Below are positions 18,891 to 28,091 of a stretch of DNA of 64,000 bases, piece after piece. The stretch spans positions 2,069,001 to 2,133,000 of the forward strand of contig OX638292.1 of NCBI GenBank assembly GCA_951812285.1, given 5' to 3'. The position numbers and the translations under genes were made by a program. The notes below the pieces were generated by a model. It was given only the letters and a program-made list of their open reading frames with translations, was not told where the DNA came from and made no database searches. Numbering within the stretch: the stretch's first letter is position 1; every line of letters begins with the position of its first letter. The stretch is from an uncultured Dehalococcoidia bacterium. GTDB lineage: Bacteria; Chloroflexota; Dehalococcoidia; Lucifugimonadales; UBA1127.

Positions 18891-19242
18891 TCTCCCCCTG
18901 CCGCGACGGGACTCATGACGCTCGCTCTATGAATGATCCGGCGTCACTCGGTGGTCCCTGCCGAGATGTCCATCTCTTGTCCGCCGTTCCGACTCCAGGC
19001 GCAAGGCCTGCAAGTCTGTCCCGGCACTGGGAGCCTGCTTGGTGCGCCGCACACCGAGGCCTTGACCAGCAGGCAATGCGGCAGCGCCAGGGTCTGCGTG
19101 CCGCTCACAGATCGGCCTGCTGCCAATCCGGTTGCCAGCCTCCCTGTTTCCCCGCACCAAACCGTGCTGGACGCCCATCTAGCACGGGTCTCGACTGCGA
19201 CTTGGAATCGAACGGTACGGAGCCGCTCCATTCGGAGCGCGT
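18891..19242. other. Intergenic segment, nothing supported
   Basis: About 350 bp between the exoprotein terminator and the 3' end of the P450 gene. Several short open frames overlap on both strands, but none shows a domain, codon pattern or ribosome binding site that would support a gene. I find no tRNA or repeat here. Confidence 0.4.
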
Positions 19243-20481
19243 CTAGGCGGATTCCAACCACAAGAACTCCAGTCCGCGCAGGGTCACTTGGTCGCGGTAG
19301 CGGGGCTCTTCCGCCAACCGCAGACCGTCCAGGCGGGGCAACAGTTCCTCGAATGCCACGCGGGCCTCGAGCCGCGCCAAGGGGGCACCCAGGCAGTAAT
19401 GTATGCCCCGTCCAAAGGCAAGGTGGTTGCCGGCGGGGCGCCCCACATCCATCCTATCCGCGTCGGTAAACACCTGCGGGTCGCGGTTGGCTGCTCCCAG
19501 AATGCAAATCACGCGCTGTCCGGGGGCTATCCGCCTGCCGCGCAATACCACCCGTTCCCGGGCTACCCGGCTGTCCAACTGCACCGGGCTGTCAAAGCGC
19601 AGCAGCTCTTCAATCGCGCCGCCCAACAGCTCCATGTCATCGCGGAGCTTCTCGAGCTCGTGCGGATGGCGCAACAGCGCCAGCGTGCCGTTGCCGATGA
19701 GGTTCCGGGTCGTCTCGTTCCCCGCCACGAGCACCAGAAGCAGGTTCACCAGCAGGTCGTCGCGCTCCAGCCGTTCGCTATCGACCTCCGCCGTCACCAG
19801 AGCGCTCACCAGGTCATCCTGCGGGTTGCGGCGCCGCTCTTCCGCCACCGCCTCGAAGTAGGTGAACACCTCGCTGACGGCCTGCTGCACCTGGCGCACC
19901 TGCTCGTCGTTCAGCAGCGGGTCGACGATCAGGGACACAACGTTGGACCACTCGTTGAAACGCTCGCGGTCCTCCGGAGGGACCCCCAGCATCTCGGCGA
20001 TGACAATGACCGGCAATGGAAAGGCCAACGCAGCGATCAGGTCAAAGCGCTCCTTGCCGCTTACACTGCTAAGCAGAGTCCTCACCGTCTCGCGGATGCG
20101 CGGTTCCAGGGCGGCGACGGAGCGCGGCGTGAAGCCGTGGGAAACCAGCCCCCGGATCCTGGCGTGCTCCGGTGGGTCCAGGTCCAGCATGCTGACCTGG
20201 GGGATGTAGCCGAACTCCCGTCCCGCATTCCCGAATCGCCGGCTGTCCCGCAGCACCATGTCCACGTCGGCGTAGTCGGTCAGCACCCAGGCGTCCTGCA
20301 GGCGCATCCGGTGCACCGGGTCCTTGCGACGCAGCGCTTCGTAAACCGGGTACGGGTCTGCCCGCAGCGCAGGGGAAAGGGGGTTGTACGCCACCCCGGA
20401 CTCGATCCGCTCCAAGGTCAGCAGGGCCCGCATCGCCAATGGTCGAACCAAAGAGTCTTGGATCTTCCGAAAGAGGCTCAT
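19243..20481 (-). CDS. Cytochrome P450
   Basis: A 412-residue soluble bacterial P450 monooxygenase. The I-helix oxygen-activation motif AGNETT, the K-helix ExxR (EELLRF) and the haem loop FGRGIHYCLG with axial Cys363 are all present, so it should be catalytically intact. The substrate is unknown. ATG 20481 (MSLFRKIQDS) is chosen because GGAG lies 9 nt upstream; a GTG 42 nt earlier is in frame but lacks a ribosome binding site. No ferredoxin or reductase is adjacent, so electrons must come from elsewhere. It may share a lipid or secondary-metabolite role with the fused acyl ligase at 20796-23300, but that is only context. Confidence 0.92.
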   Translation of the reverse strand: MSLFRKIQDSLVRPLAMRALLTLERIESGVAYNPLSPALRADPYPVYEALRRKDPVHRMRLQDAWVLTDYADVDMVLRDSRRFGNAGREFGYIPQVSMLDLDPPEHARIRGLVSHGFTPRSVAALEPRIRETVRTLLSSVSGKERFDLIAALAFPLPVIVIAEMLGVPPEDRERFNEWSNVVSLIVDPLLNDEQVRQVQQAVSEVFTYFEAVAEERRRNPQDDLVSALVTAEVDSERLERDDLLVNLLLVLVAGNETTRNLIGNGTLALLRHPHELEKLRDDMELLGGAIEELLRFDSPVQLDSRVARERVVLRGRRIAPGQRVICILGAANRDPQVFTDADRMDVGRPAGNHLAFGRGIHYCLGAPLARLEARVAFEELLPRLDGLRLAEEPRYRDQVTLRGLEFLWLESA

Positions 20482-20795
20482 GTGGGCACTCCGACTTCCC
20501 CCAAGTGGGTCCGCAAGGGACACCCGCTACTCTAGTGAGCCACCATGCATGCATCAAGCCCCGGCCGGGACAGGCATGGTTCGTTGGCGTGCCCGATCAT
20601 TCCAATCAACGCAGGAATCCCCGCCACTTCGCGCTGAGACTGGCACGGACCAGGGATGGCCGGGATACCTCCGCGGTCATTCGCGACTGGAGCACATGCA
20701 AACCCATCTGCCGCCCTCGTGTTGCGCGGGAAGGAAGGTCGCTGCACATGTCGCCGAGACCGAACGGCCATCATCCGTAGACCACACAGGGCCCC
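20482..20795. other. Intergenic segment before the P450 gene
   Basis: About 315 bp that should contain the P450 promoter on the minus strand. I see no clear -35/-10 pair, terminator, RNA gene or conserved ORF. Confidence 0.35.
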
Positions 20796-23300
20796 TCACA
20801 AGGCGTTGACCGCTTGCTCAATCGCGTCGGTCGCTGCTTGGTACGCCGTGCCAGGAGGGAAGGTCATGGGCTCGCCGAAGCGGACCTCCACGCTGCCACG
20901 CCTCAGGACTGGGAACCGTACCGGCGAGCCAAGGCGGTGGATGTGCAGCCTGAGGGGAATGACGGGCAGCCTTCCTTCCACCGCCACCATGCCCGTTCCG
21001 TTCATGAACGGCTTGATGGGGCCGCCGACGGTCAACTCCCCTTCCGGGTAGATGAGCACCGACCACCCGTTGTCTAGGATCTTCCCCATATTCTCCAGGC
21101 TGGGCCGTACCGCACCCTCCTGCGCGATAGGAAACCCGTTGCCCAGAAGGGGGTTCATCACCCAGAACACCGGGTTTCGCCACAGGGTGGATGCCCCGGC
21201 GATGGCCAGGCGCCGGCGCCATGCCGGTGGGACTGCCTTGAGGATGAGCGGGTTGTCCAACCCGAGGTTGTGATTGGAGGCGAAGAGCGCCGGGCCCGCA
21301 ATCCCCTGCAGGTTCTCCCGGCCCGTGACCGTCAGCCCATACGGGAGCTTGAGCAGGGGAAACAGGAGCAGCCGCTGGATGGCGCCCCGCGTCATGCGGC
21401 ACCACCAGTCCATGCCCCAGCCGGGAAACCTGGTGAGCGGCGGGTTGTTCGCGCCTTCCTCCAGGACCCGCTCCAACCCCCGCACGGTGGTCTCTGGGCC
21501 GACCTCGCCCTCATCCAAGTACGCCCCAAGGTCCGCCTCGATGGCCGCCAGCAGCTCGACCCGCCCGAGGGAATCGAGGTTGAGGCCGTCGCCAAGCGTC
21601 ATGTCCGGCGTGATGTCGGCGGCGGCGACACGGGCGACTTCCGCAATGATGTCGATGAGGCTCCGGGCTCCCTGCGAACTGCCGGATGCCGTCGACGGCG
21701 GCGCCTGCGGTGGGCCGGTGTTCCCCATGAGCCTGTCGATGAGAAGCGACTTCCGCACCTTCAGCGTGTGGGTGCGTGGGAAGTCCTCCTCCGGCCATAC
21801 GGTGGCGTCCCGGACGCGCTGGTGCTCCGCCAGCTGCTCGTTGGCCCAGGACACGATGGCCTCCGGGTCGACGTCGTCATTGAGGATCAGGGCGGCGTGG
21901 ACCGAGACAGAGCTGCCCTGGGGCAGGCCGACCACGGCCGAGTCCGTCACGCTTGGGTGGCGGTTGAGCACCGCCTGAATGTCGTCGGGGTACACGTTCT
22001 GGCCGCTGGAGAGGACGATCATGTCCTTGACCCGGCCCCGGATGTGGAGGAAGCCCTCGTCGTCGAAGTAGCCGACGTCGCCGGTGCAGTACCAGCCGTC
22101 CCGGAAGGCCGCGTCCGTCTGCTCCGGCGCGTTCCAGTAGCCGGGCGAGATGCTGTCGCCGCGGGCGAGGATCTCCCCGTCCTCGCCGATGCGCACCTCG
22201 ACGTTGGGCAGGGGCCGCCCCACGGAATCGAGCCTGCGCTCACCCAGTGTGTGGTTGCTGATGACGGGCGACGCCTCCGTGGCGCCGTACCCCTGCACGA
22301 TCTTCACACCGAGCAGCTCCCACTTCCTGCCCAACGCCGGGTCCAGGGCCGCCCCGCCGGAGACGATGAAGTCGAGCTTCCCGCCGAACTGCCGGTGCAC
22401 GCGGCCGAAGAGGCGGCGCCGCAGCGGGAAGGGTGTCTTCTGCGCCACCTTGAGCAGTTTCAGCCACAGCCGCTCCTTGCCATGCCGCCGGACCTCCCGC
22501 TCGATGCCGTTCATGAGGAGTTCCAGCGCCTGGGGGACGAGCAGCATGGTCGTGATCCGCCGCTCGCGCATTGTCCGGGCGAGGACCGTCGGCTGCCTGC
22601 TGGTGGGGTAAGTGACGCTGGCGCCGAAGTGGAGGGCGAGCAGCAGGCCGCCCATCTGCTCGTACATGTGGCTCAGGGGCAGGATGGAGAGGAGCTTGCT
22701 GGACGGGTCACAGGATATGTATTGAGAGACCCCCGCAATGTTGGCGGTGAGGTTGCCGTGCGTCAGCATCACCCCCTTGGGGTCGCCGGTGGTGCCGGAG
22801 GTGAACATGATCTCCACCAGGTCCTCAGGTCCCGTTGCCACCGTCGCCGGCGCCGGTAGGCCGTGGAGCAGGCCCTCAATCTCCTTGAAGGCGATTTCCG
22901 GCACGCCGAGGGCGACGTCGCCCTTCGGCGTGTAGCGCGACGTGAAGGCGAGTTTGGGCGCGATGCGCGAGAGGACCCGCTCGACGTAGTCCGGCGCGCT
23001 GCGCAGGTCCAGGGGCACCACGACGACGCCCGCGCGCAGGCAGCCAACGAAGATGAGCACCCACTGCGGTGAATTCGGCCCCCAAAGGACGACCTGGTCT
23101 CCCTTGGTCAACCCGCGCTGCTGGAGGAGCGTGGCGACCTGCCCCGACTCGGCCCACAGCCGGTCGTAGGACCAGCGATGGTAGCGGAATCCCGGCTTGA
23201 ACAGGAGCGCGTCGCGGGTGCCGTGGGCGTCGACGCACCGCTTGAGGAAGGCGACGACGGTGCCCCCGAGGGCGTCGGCGGTCGTGCTGTCTTGGGCCAT
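20796..23300 (-). CDS. AMP-dependent acyl ligase / ACP / PlsC acyltransferase fusion
   Basis: An 834-residue three-domain lipid enzyme. Residues about 1-500 form an AMP-binding ligase (TSGTTGDPKGVMLTHGN, YCTGDVGYFD, KDMIVLSSGQNVYPDDI). Residues about 535-615 form an acyl-carrier domain with the phosphopantetheine Ser in LNLDSLGRVEL. Residues about 640-830 form a PlsC-type acyltransferase with H-x4-D (NHNLGLDN) and YPEGELT. The order suggests that a fatty acid is adenylated, loaded on the built-in carrier and transferred to a lysophospholipid or other alcohol. ATG 23300 has GGAGGAG upstream; ATG 23315 is also in frame. It resembles the Aas-type ligase/acyltransferase idea but with reversed order and an added carrier domain. 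Confidence 0.88.
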   Translation of the reverse strand: MAQDSTTADALGGTVVAFLKRCVDAHGTRDALLFKPGFRYHRWSYDRLWAESGQVATLLQQRGLTKGDQVVLWGPNSPQWVLIFVGCLRAGVVVVPLDLRSAPDYVERVLSRIAPKLAFTSRYTPKGDVALGVPEIAFKEIEGLLHGLPAPATVATGPEDLVEIMFTSGTTGDPKGVMLTHGNLTANIAGVSQYISCDPSSKLLSILPLSHMYEQMGGLLLALHFGASVTYPTSRQPTVLARTMRERRITTMLLVPQALELLMNGIEREVRRHGKERLWLKLLKVAQKTPFPLRRRLFGRVHRQFGGKLDFIVSGGAALDPALGRKWELLGVKIVQGYGATEASPVISNHTLGERRLDSVGRPLPNVEVRIGEDGEILARGDSISPGYWNAPEQTDAAFRDGWYCTGDVGYFDDEGFLHIRGRVKDMIVLSSGQNVYPDDIQAVLNRHPSVTDSAVVGLPQGSSVSVHAALILNDDVDPEAIVSWANEQLAEHQRVRDATVWPEEDFPRTHTLKVRKSLLIDRLMGNTGPPQAPPSTASGSSQGARSLIDIIAEVARVAAADITPDMTLGDGLNLDSLGRVELLAAIEADLGAYLDEGEVGPETTVRGLERVLEEGANNPPLTRFPGWGMDWWCRMTRGAIQRLLLFPLLKLPYGLTVTGRENLQGIAGPALFASNHNLGLDNPLILKAVPPAWRRRLAIAGASTLWRNPVFWVMNPLLGNGFPIAQEGAVRPSLENMGKILDNGWSVLIYPEGELTVGGPIKPFMNGTGMVAVEGRLPVIPLRLHIHRLGSPVRFPVLRRGSVEVRFGEPMTFPPGTAYQAATDAIEQAVNAL

Positions 23301-23385
23301 GGCGGTCTCCTCCATCTTTCCGGCGAGGCGGCACTACCTCCATGCCCCGAGCCGTCATGTCGGCGGGCGCCCCCTGGCCGGCGGT

Positions 23386-24099
23386 TCAAGCGGCCCGATC
23401 GTCGAGCATGCCTCGAAGCGCGTCATGCGCGCCGGCGCGCATCGGCGGGAAATGACTGAAGCAGAGGGCGTCGAAGTCCAGGTCCAAGAGCCTCCACAGG
23501 GACTCTATCGCCTGTGCCGGGTCGTCCGTGACCCCGGCGGCGGGTGGGCTGAGCCGTTTGCCGCGCTTGAACTGCAGTGCGTCGCCGACGAACACCAGCC
23601 GCTGCTCCGGCAGGTGGAGGGCGATGCTGCCCGCGGTGTGTCCTGGCAGGTGAACCACGTTGACCGGGAACGGAAAGGGAATGACATCGCCGTCCCGAAG
23701 CGCCACGTCGACGGCGATGGGACTCCCATTGACTCGGTCGAGGACCGGGCTGGTCACCCGTGCCAACAGCGCATTCTGGAAGGGACTTGGGTGGCGTTCG
23801 CTCCCCCTCAGAATGCTGGCATCGAGGGAATGGGCCATGACGGTCATCCCCCTGCCGGCAACCAGTTCCTCTGCCCCGGAGGCATGGTCGGGGTGACGAT
23901 GGCTGATGACCAGGGTGGTGACGGCGTCAAGGGAGAGTCCCATGCCCCGTAACCCGCCTGCCACCAGCGGGAGGCTGCCCCGCATGCCGGCGTCCACGAG
24001 TAGCACATCGTCGCCGGCGGTCAGCACCGTCACCCGGGCGCCGATGGCCCGGATCTGAAAGACGCCGCCGGTGACGCGGACCGGGTTGCCCAGCTTCAT
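23386..24099 (-). CDS. Metallo-beta-lactamase-fold hydrolase
   Basis: A 237-residue MBL-fold enzyme of the glyoxalase-II-like type. The metal motif is SHRHPDHASG (H-x-H-x-D-H), followed by HLPGHTAGS, FVGDAL and a late FSHFPP histidine. ATG 24099 (MKLGNPVRV) has AGGAG 9 nt upstream; the longer open frame has no ribosome binding site. It might hydrolyse an acyl-thioester or lactone, in keeping with the fused acyl ligase on the same strand just downstream, but the substrate is not visible. Confidence 0.88.
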   Translation of the reverse strand: MKLGNPVRVTGGVFQIRAIGARVTVLTAGDDVLLVDAGMRGSLPLVAGGLRGMGLSLDAVTTLVISHRHPDHASGAEELVAGRGMTVMAHSLDASILRGSERHPSPFQNALLARVTSPVLDRVNGSPIAVDVALRDGDVIPFPFPVNVVHLPGHTAGSIALHLPEQRLVFVGDALQFKRGKRLSPPAAGVTDDPAQAIESLWRLLDLDFDALCFSHFPPMRAGAHDALRGMLDDRAA

Positions 24100-24317
24100 C
24101 GAGCTCACTCCTGCCAGATTGCCACCCGCAACTCTACACCAATGGGCATTGGACCTGCACCCATTGTTGCCCGTGGATTCCGGCGGTTCGCCATTCAAGG
24201 CTACGGCGTTTGCCCGTAAACCTCGCCGGTAGGCCCCTAGACGGACTATGCTGCGGGCTTGCACTAGGGTCCGCCGACCATGCGGCTCACCGCCAAGACT
24301 GATCATGCGCTGGAGAC

Positions 24318-24645
24318 TCAGAGATTACCCCAGGCCAGAGGCACCAACCAGAGGGCATCGGCTGGAGCGCACAACAGGAACGCCCCCGAGCCCGGCGCAT
24401 CTTGACGACCACGATCTTGGATGCGGAATGGAATAGGTCCAGCAGCCCCTCAATGAGCTCCGTCCCCATCTCTTGGCCTGCTCCTGGAAGGTGCGAAGCG
24501 CAATCGCCCCGACATCCCCGTTAGGACCTGTGACGTGCCGTTCGTGGGCGTCGGGGAGAGAGACGCCTCCGGCGGTGAGAACCGCCGCGATGGAGAGGAC
24601 AGCGGAGGTACCCGCGAGGATCAGCAAGATCGTGGCTTACAGGTC
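24318..24645 (-). pseudogene. Broken Pycsar-type membrane effector (relic)
   Basis: The minus strand matches the C-terminal half of the effector at 50085-50588, both in protein (FQEQAK for FVEQAK, SKIVVVKMRR for SRIVGVKMHR, ALWLVPLAWGNL for VLWLVLLAWGNL) and in DNA around the stop codon (TCAGAGATT then CCCCA). The match needs three reading frames, so there are at least two frameshifts, and the N-terminal part is missing. No cyclase gene is beside it. It is a remnant of a second anti-phage cyclic-nucleotide system. Confidence 0.72.
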
Positions 24646-25135
24646 CCGTGTCCCTCTATGAGAGAATCGGACCTCGTTATCGAAGGGGGCTCATATACTT
24701 GTCTACCCAAGGGTGCGAATGACTCTCCGCTACGAGGTTGTAACCTAGAGTCCAACAGTCGCAAGGATACAAAGAGCTAGCAGTGTCATATAGGCCGATC
24801 TGGAGATTTGCTGCTCGTTCCAGAGCCACGAAGCAACCAAGAGCACTGGGACGATGGCTACTACTGCAAGAACGAGACTCGCACTTCCCTCCGCACATCA
24901 CTCAGGTTCGGGCATTGGGACGGAGGTCAAGCTAGGAGCGCCGTTGGTGTCTGGCACATCGAGTTGTCTCGGCGAATCCATCCAGGCCCAACGCGGAGGG
25001 AAACGCACAGCCAGCCGGGCGCTATCTCTGGGATCTCCCTCCCTTGACCTCCCGCGAGGACCCTTCTGTGCCATGTGGCGGCGACACGGCCAGCCAACGG
25101 AGAGACATCGAGCGGGCCAAAAGAATGTCTACGGA
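24646..25135. other. Intergenic segment between two relic genes
   Basis: About 490 bp between the decayed effector and the HigA-like antitoxin. A toxin gene would be expected directly upstream of the antitoxin. I find no RelE/HigB-like frame on either strand, and no other supported feature. Confidence 0.4.
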
Positions 25136-25486
25136 ATGGAGGAACTGATGTCTCGGGGGTATCGACGGTTCGTTACAGCGGATTACGTCAAGGCCGAAGA
25201 CGATGTCCGGGGGCATCTTAGCGGGGCTGCGGATGAGGACCCCGGTGACGGGGCTGTGCTCCACGCTACACTCAAGCATGTCGCTCGGACACCGAACATG
25301 AGCGCTCTCGCCCGCAACACCGGTCCAAATCGCGACAACCTCTATGAGGCGCTGTCCGACGAGGGCAACCCCACCCTGGCGACACTGCTCAAGGTCACAG
25401 CCGCCTCGGGCCTGCGCCTGCGCCGTGAGCACATGGGAGACAGCGAACGAGGTGCGCACCCGGCCAGCGCCGGTGGCCCTGGATAA
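25136..25486 (+). CDS. HigA-like addiction-module antidote, orphan
   Basis: An HTH protein of the probable-addiction-module antidote family. It has the typical start TADYVKAEDDVRGHL, then the helix-turn-helix in MSALARNTGPNRDNLYEAL, then SDEGNPTLATLLKVTAASGL. Normally it would repress its own operon and neutralise a HigB/RelE-type RNase. No partner toxin is visible within several hundred bases on either side. ATG 25136 is used; ATG 25148 is in frame close behind GGAGGAA. The last 15 residues are outside the family consensus. It may be a relic or act on a toxin elsewhere. Confidence 0.7.
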   Translation: MEELMSRGYRRFVTADYVKAEDDVRGHLSGAADEDPGDGAVLHATLKHVARTPNMSALARNTGPNRDNLYEALSDEGNPTLATLLKVTAASGLRLRREHMGDSERGAHPASAGGPG

Positions 25487-25529
25487 GGACTGCCCCCGAC
25501 TGCGTCGACCTCGGTTATCTCCGCCGCGC

Positions 25530-27914
25530 TCAGCGGGCCGCCGGTGGGCGCTCCCCCACCGGCATCAGGAAGCCGACGCGGGGCTCGGTGAAGATGTAGG
25601 TGGGGTTGTCGGCATCGTCGCCGAGCTTGCGGCGGAGCTTGCCCACCATGGTCCGCATGGGCCGCACGTCTCCGTCGCGCTCTCTTCTCCCCCAGACCCG
25701 GTCCAGCAGGCGCTCGTAGGTCAGCGGCCGTCCGGCGTTGGCCGAGAGCTCGGCCAGCAACCGGTACTCAGTCGGCGTGAGATGCACGGGTCGCCCGGCC
25801 AGGACCACCCTGCGCGCGGCGTGATCGACGGTCAGGTCGCCCAGCACGTAGGGCTCCGACGGCTGAGCGACCGCCCGCTTTCGCAGGGCCGCCCTGATCC
25901 TCGCCGAGAGCTCCGTCGGCGAGAAGGGCTTGACCACGTAATCGGCGGCGCCCATGTCGAAGGCTTTGGCGACGAGCTCCTCCCGCCCATAGACGGACAG
26001 GAAGATGACCGGCACGTCCGCCACGCCGAGGATGTCCGTCATCAGCTCGATGCCGTCCGTTCCGGGAAGCATCAGATCCAGCAGCACGAGCTCCGGCCTC
26101 TCGTCCGCCACGAGGCGGAGCGCCTCCCGCGGCTCCCCGGTCACAACCGGGTCGTAGCCCGACTTGACCAGGGTGTCGCGAACGTAGCGGAGGTCATGGG
26201 GGTCGTCATCCACCGCCAGAATGCGCAGCCGCTCCTCCTTCACCCTTAATTCACGCCGCGTCGAGACCTGCGACAGGGTGGTCGCCGGCCTGTCCCTTGC
26301 TTCCTCAACTGTAGGAAGCGTGAAGGTGAAGCACGCCCCCGTTCCCGGCCCGTCGCTCTCGGCCCAGATGCGGCCCCCGTGCGCCTCCACGATGCCCTTG
26401 CAGATGGCGAGGCCCAGCCCCGTGTCCCCTCCCTGCTCCTCGGACTGCCCCCTGGAGAACTTGCGGAACAGGTCGGGCAGGCTCTCGGCCGGGATGCCCC
26501 GGCCCTCGTCGGCCACCGAGACCGCCACGTGAACGCCGTCCCGCACGGCGCTTACCCTGATGACGGACGATTCCGGGGAGTGGCGTGCTGCGTTGGACAG
26601 CAGGTTGCCCAGCACCTGGACGATGCGCCGCCGGTCCGCCATCACCAGGGGAAGGTCCGGCTCGACGTCGATGGCGAGGGTGTTCTTGCCCCCTGCGTTG
26701 GCGAACCCATTCCTCGCCCGGTCCACCAGCACGGCCACCTCCGCGGGTTCAGGACCGACCGGCAGCGTGCCCGTCTCGATGCGGGCCACATCCAGCAGGT
26801 CGGCGACCAGGGCGTTCATGTGGTCGGCCTGGTCCTCAATGATGCGGAAGAACTGGCGGACCACCGCCGGGTCCAGCTCGGTGGAGGAACCCAGCACCGT
26901 TGCGGCGGAGCCCTTGATAGAGGTCAGGGGCGTCCTCAGCTCGTGGCTCACCATTGCCAGGAACTCCGCCCGCAGCCGCTCCATCTCCTGGACGTCGGCC
27001 ATGTCCTGCAGGGTGACGACCATGGACTCGACCGCGCCACCATCGGAGAGGATGGGCGTTGCGTTGAGCAGGGCCGTAACGCTTCTGCCGTCGGGGGCCG
27101 CCAGGACGATCTCCTCGGCCCGCAACGTCTCGCCGATGCTCAGCAGATCAGCCAGAGGTATCTCCCGCAGCGAGACCACCCGCCCGTCGGCCCGCCTGAG
27201 GGTCAACACCTCCAGCAACTGCTCCGCCGACTGGCCGGGATCGCGCAGGCTGTCCACGATCCTTCTCGCCTCCCGGTTGAAGGACACGGGCGCTCCCGTC
27301 ACGGCGTCGAAGACCGCGACGCCCACGGGCGAAGTGTCTATCAGCGTCTCCAGGTCGGCCCTGGCCCGCCGCTCCTCCCGGTGCCTGCGGGCGTTGGCGA
27401 TGGCCATCGCCGCCTGGGACGCGAACAGCACCAGCGTTTCCTCGTCATTCCGGGTAAACTCCGGGCCGTCCGCTCCACGGGATAGGTAGATCGTGCCGAC
27501 CCCGACACCCTGGTGGCGGATCGGCGCCACCAGCAGTGAGGCCACGGGCACCGAGGGCAGGAAGCCGGGCATATTCAAACCCCGCAGGTGGCTGTCGACA
27601 TTTGAGACCCGCAGGGGTTCCTCAAGCCCGCTGAGGTACTCGAAGAACCCCCGTCCTTCGGGCATGTCCCACAGCCCCCGGTGCTCCTCTCTGGTCAGGC
27701 CGGAGACGATGAAGTCGGGCGTCTGCCCGCCTTCGCCGAAGACCGTTATGGCCCCGTAGCGGGACGCCGTCAGGGTCCGCGCGCTGTCGACCACCTCCTG
27801 CAGGACGGTACCAAAGTCGAGGCTCTCGTTGATGCGGAGGCTGGCCCCGCTCAGGCGCGAGAGGCGCTCTTCCAGCTCATGTATCCGTCGGTGCAGATCG
27901 TCGTGCCGGTCCAA
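25530..27914 (-). CDS. Hybrid GAF-PAS histidine kinase with receiver and OmpR-type DNA-binding domain
   Basis: A 794-residue complete two-component system in one chain. GAF is at about 20-170, PAS about 180-300, HisKA about 315-385 with phosphoacceptor His324 (SHELRTPL), and HATPase about 430-545 (N box NLLSNAARHS, DEGRGIP, GLGLAICKG). The receiver is at about 570-690 with Asp613 (LLDLMLPG), and an OmpR/PhoB winged helix at about 695-785 (PTEYRLLAELSANAGRPLTY). It has no membrane segment, so it senses a cytoplasmic signal, perhaps through GAF. The start is TTG 27914 with GAGGTGA 5 nt upstream. The DNA-binding domain makes it the natural candidate to bind the GTYACA repeats upstream of itself and at the three related sites. 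Two decayed paralogues lie at 597-1822 and 6493-7183. Confidence 0.93.
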   Translation of the reverse strand: MDRHDDLHRRIHELEERLSRLSGASLRINESLDFGTVLQEVVDSARTLTASRYGAITVFGEGGQTPDFIVSGLTREEHRGLWDMPEGRGFFEYLSGLEEPLRVSNVDSHLRGLNMPGFLPSVPVASLLVAPIRHQGVGVGTIYLSRGADGPEFTRNDEETLVLFASQAAMAIANARRHREERRARADLETLIDTSPVGVAVFDAVTGAPVSFNREARRIVDSLRDPGQSAEQLLEVLTLRRADGRVVSLREIPLADLLSIGETLRAEEIVLAAPDGRSVTALLNATPILSDGGAVESMVVTLQDMADVQEMERLRAEFLAMVSHELRTPLTSIKGSAATVLGSSTELDPAVVRQFFRIIEDQADHMNALVADLLDVARIETGTLPVGPEPAEVAVLVDRARNGFANAGGKNTLAIDVEPDLPLVMADRRRIVQVLGNLLSNAARHSPESSVIRVSAVRDGVHVAVSVADEGRGIPAESLPDLFRKFSRGQSEEQGGDTGLGLAICKGIVEAHGGRIWAESDGPGTGACFTFTLPTVEEARDRPATTLSQVSTRRELRVKEERLRILAVDDDPHDLRYVRDTLVKSGYDPVVTGEPREALRLVADERPELVLLDLMLPGTDGIELMTDILGVADVPVIFLSVYGREELVAKAFDMGAADYVVKPFSPTELSARIRAALRKRAVAQPSEPYVLGDLTVDHAARRVVLAGRPVHLTPTEYRLLAELSANAGRPLTYERLLDRVWGRRERDGDVRPMRTMVGKLRRKLGDDADNPTYIFTEPRVGFLMPVGERPPAAR

Positions 27915-27989
27915 GTCGTCACCTCGCTGGCCTGCCGATGGGGAGTCAGAGGGTGTTTACAGGGGCAATTATGCCGCTTTCTGCGAGTG

Positions 27990-28054
27990 CTCACAAGGGG
28001 TCACGCATACTGCCCCAAATCGTCACGCCTTGGTCATATCTACGGTAGTAGACT
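27990..28054 (+). promoter_or_regulatory. Four-half-site operator/promoter, copy 3
   Basis: Half-sites start at 27990 (CTCACA), 28000 (GTCACG), 28022 (GTCACG) and 28033 (GTCATA), with steps of 10, 22 and 11 nt. TAGACT at 28049-28054 follows the last half-site by 10 nt. It lies between the intact hybrid kinase (minus) and the leader ORF at 28092 (plus), where divergent autoregulation would be expected. Confidence 0.7.
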
Positions 28055-28091
28055 CGTGCGGGAGCATGCCCGCAACGTGGGAGGTATTTGC

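Noticed and set aside
21270..22859. 529-codon plus-strand frame opposite the acyl ligase fusion
   Set aside because: It lacks any domain, and the minus strand carries all ligase, carrier and acyltransferase motifs.
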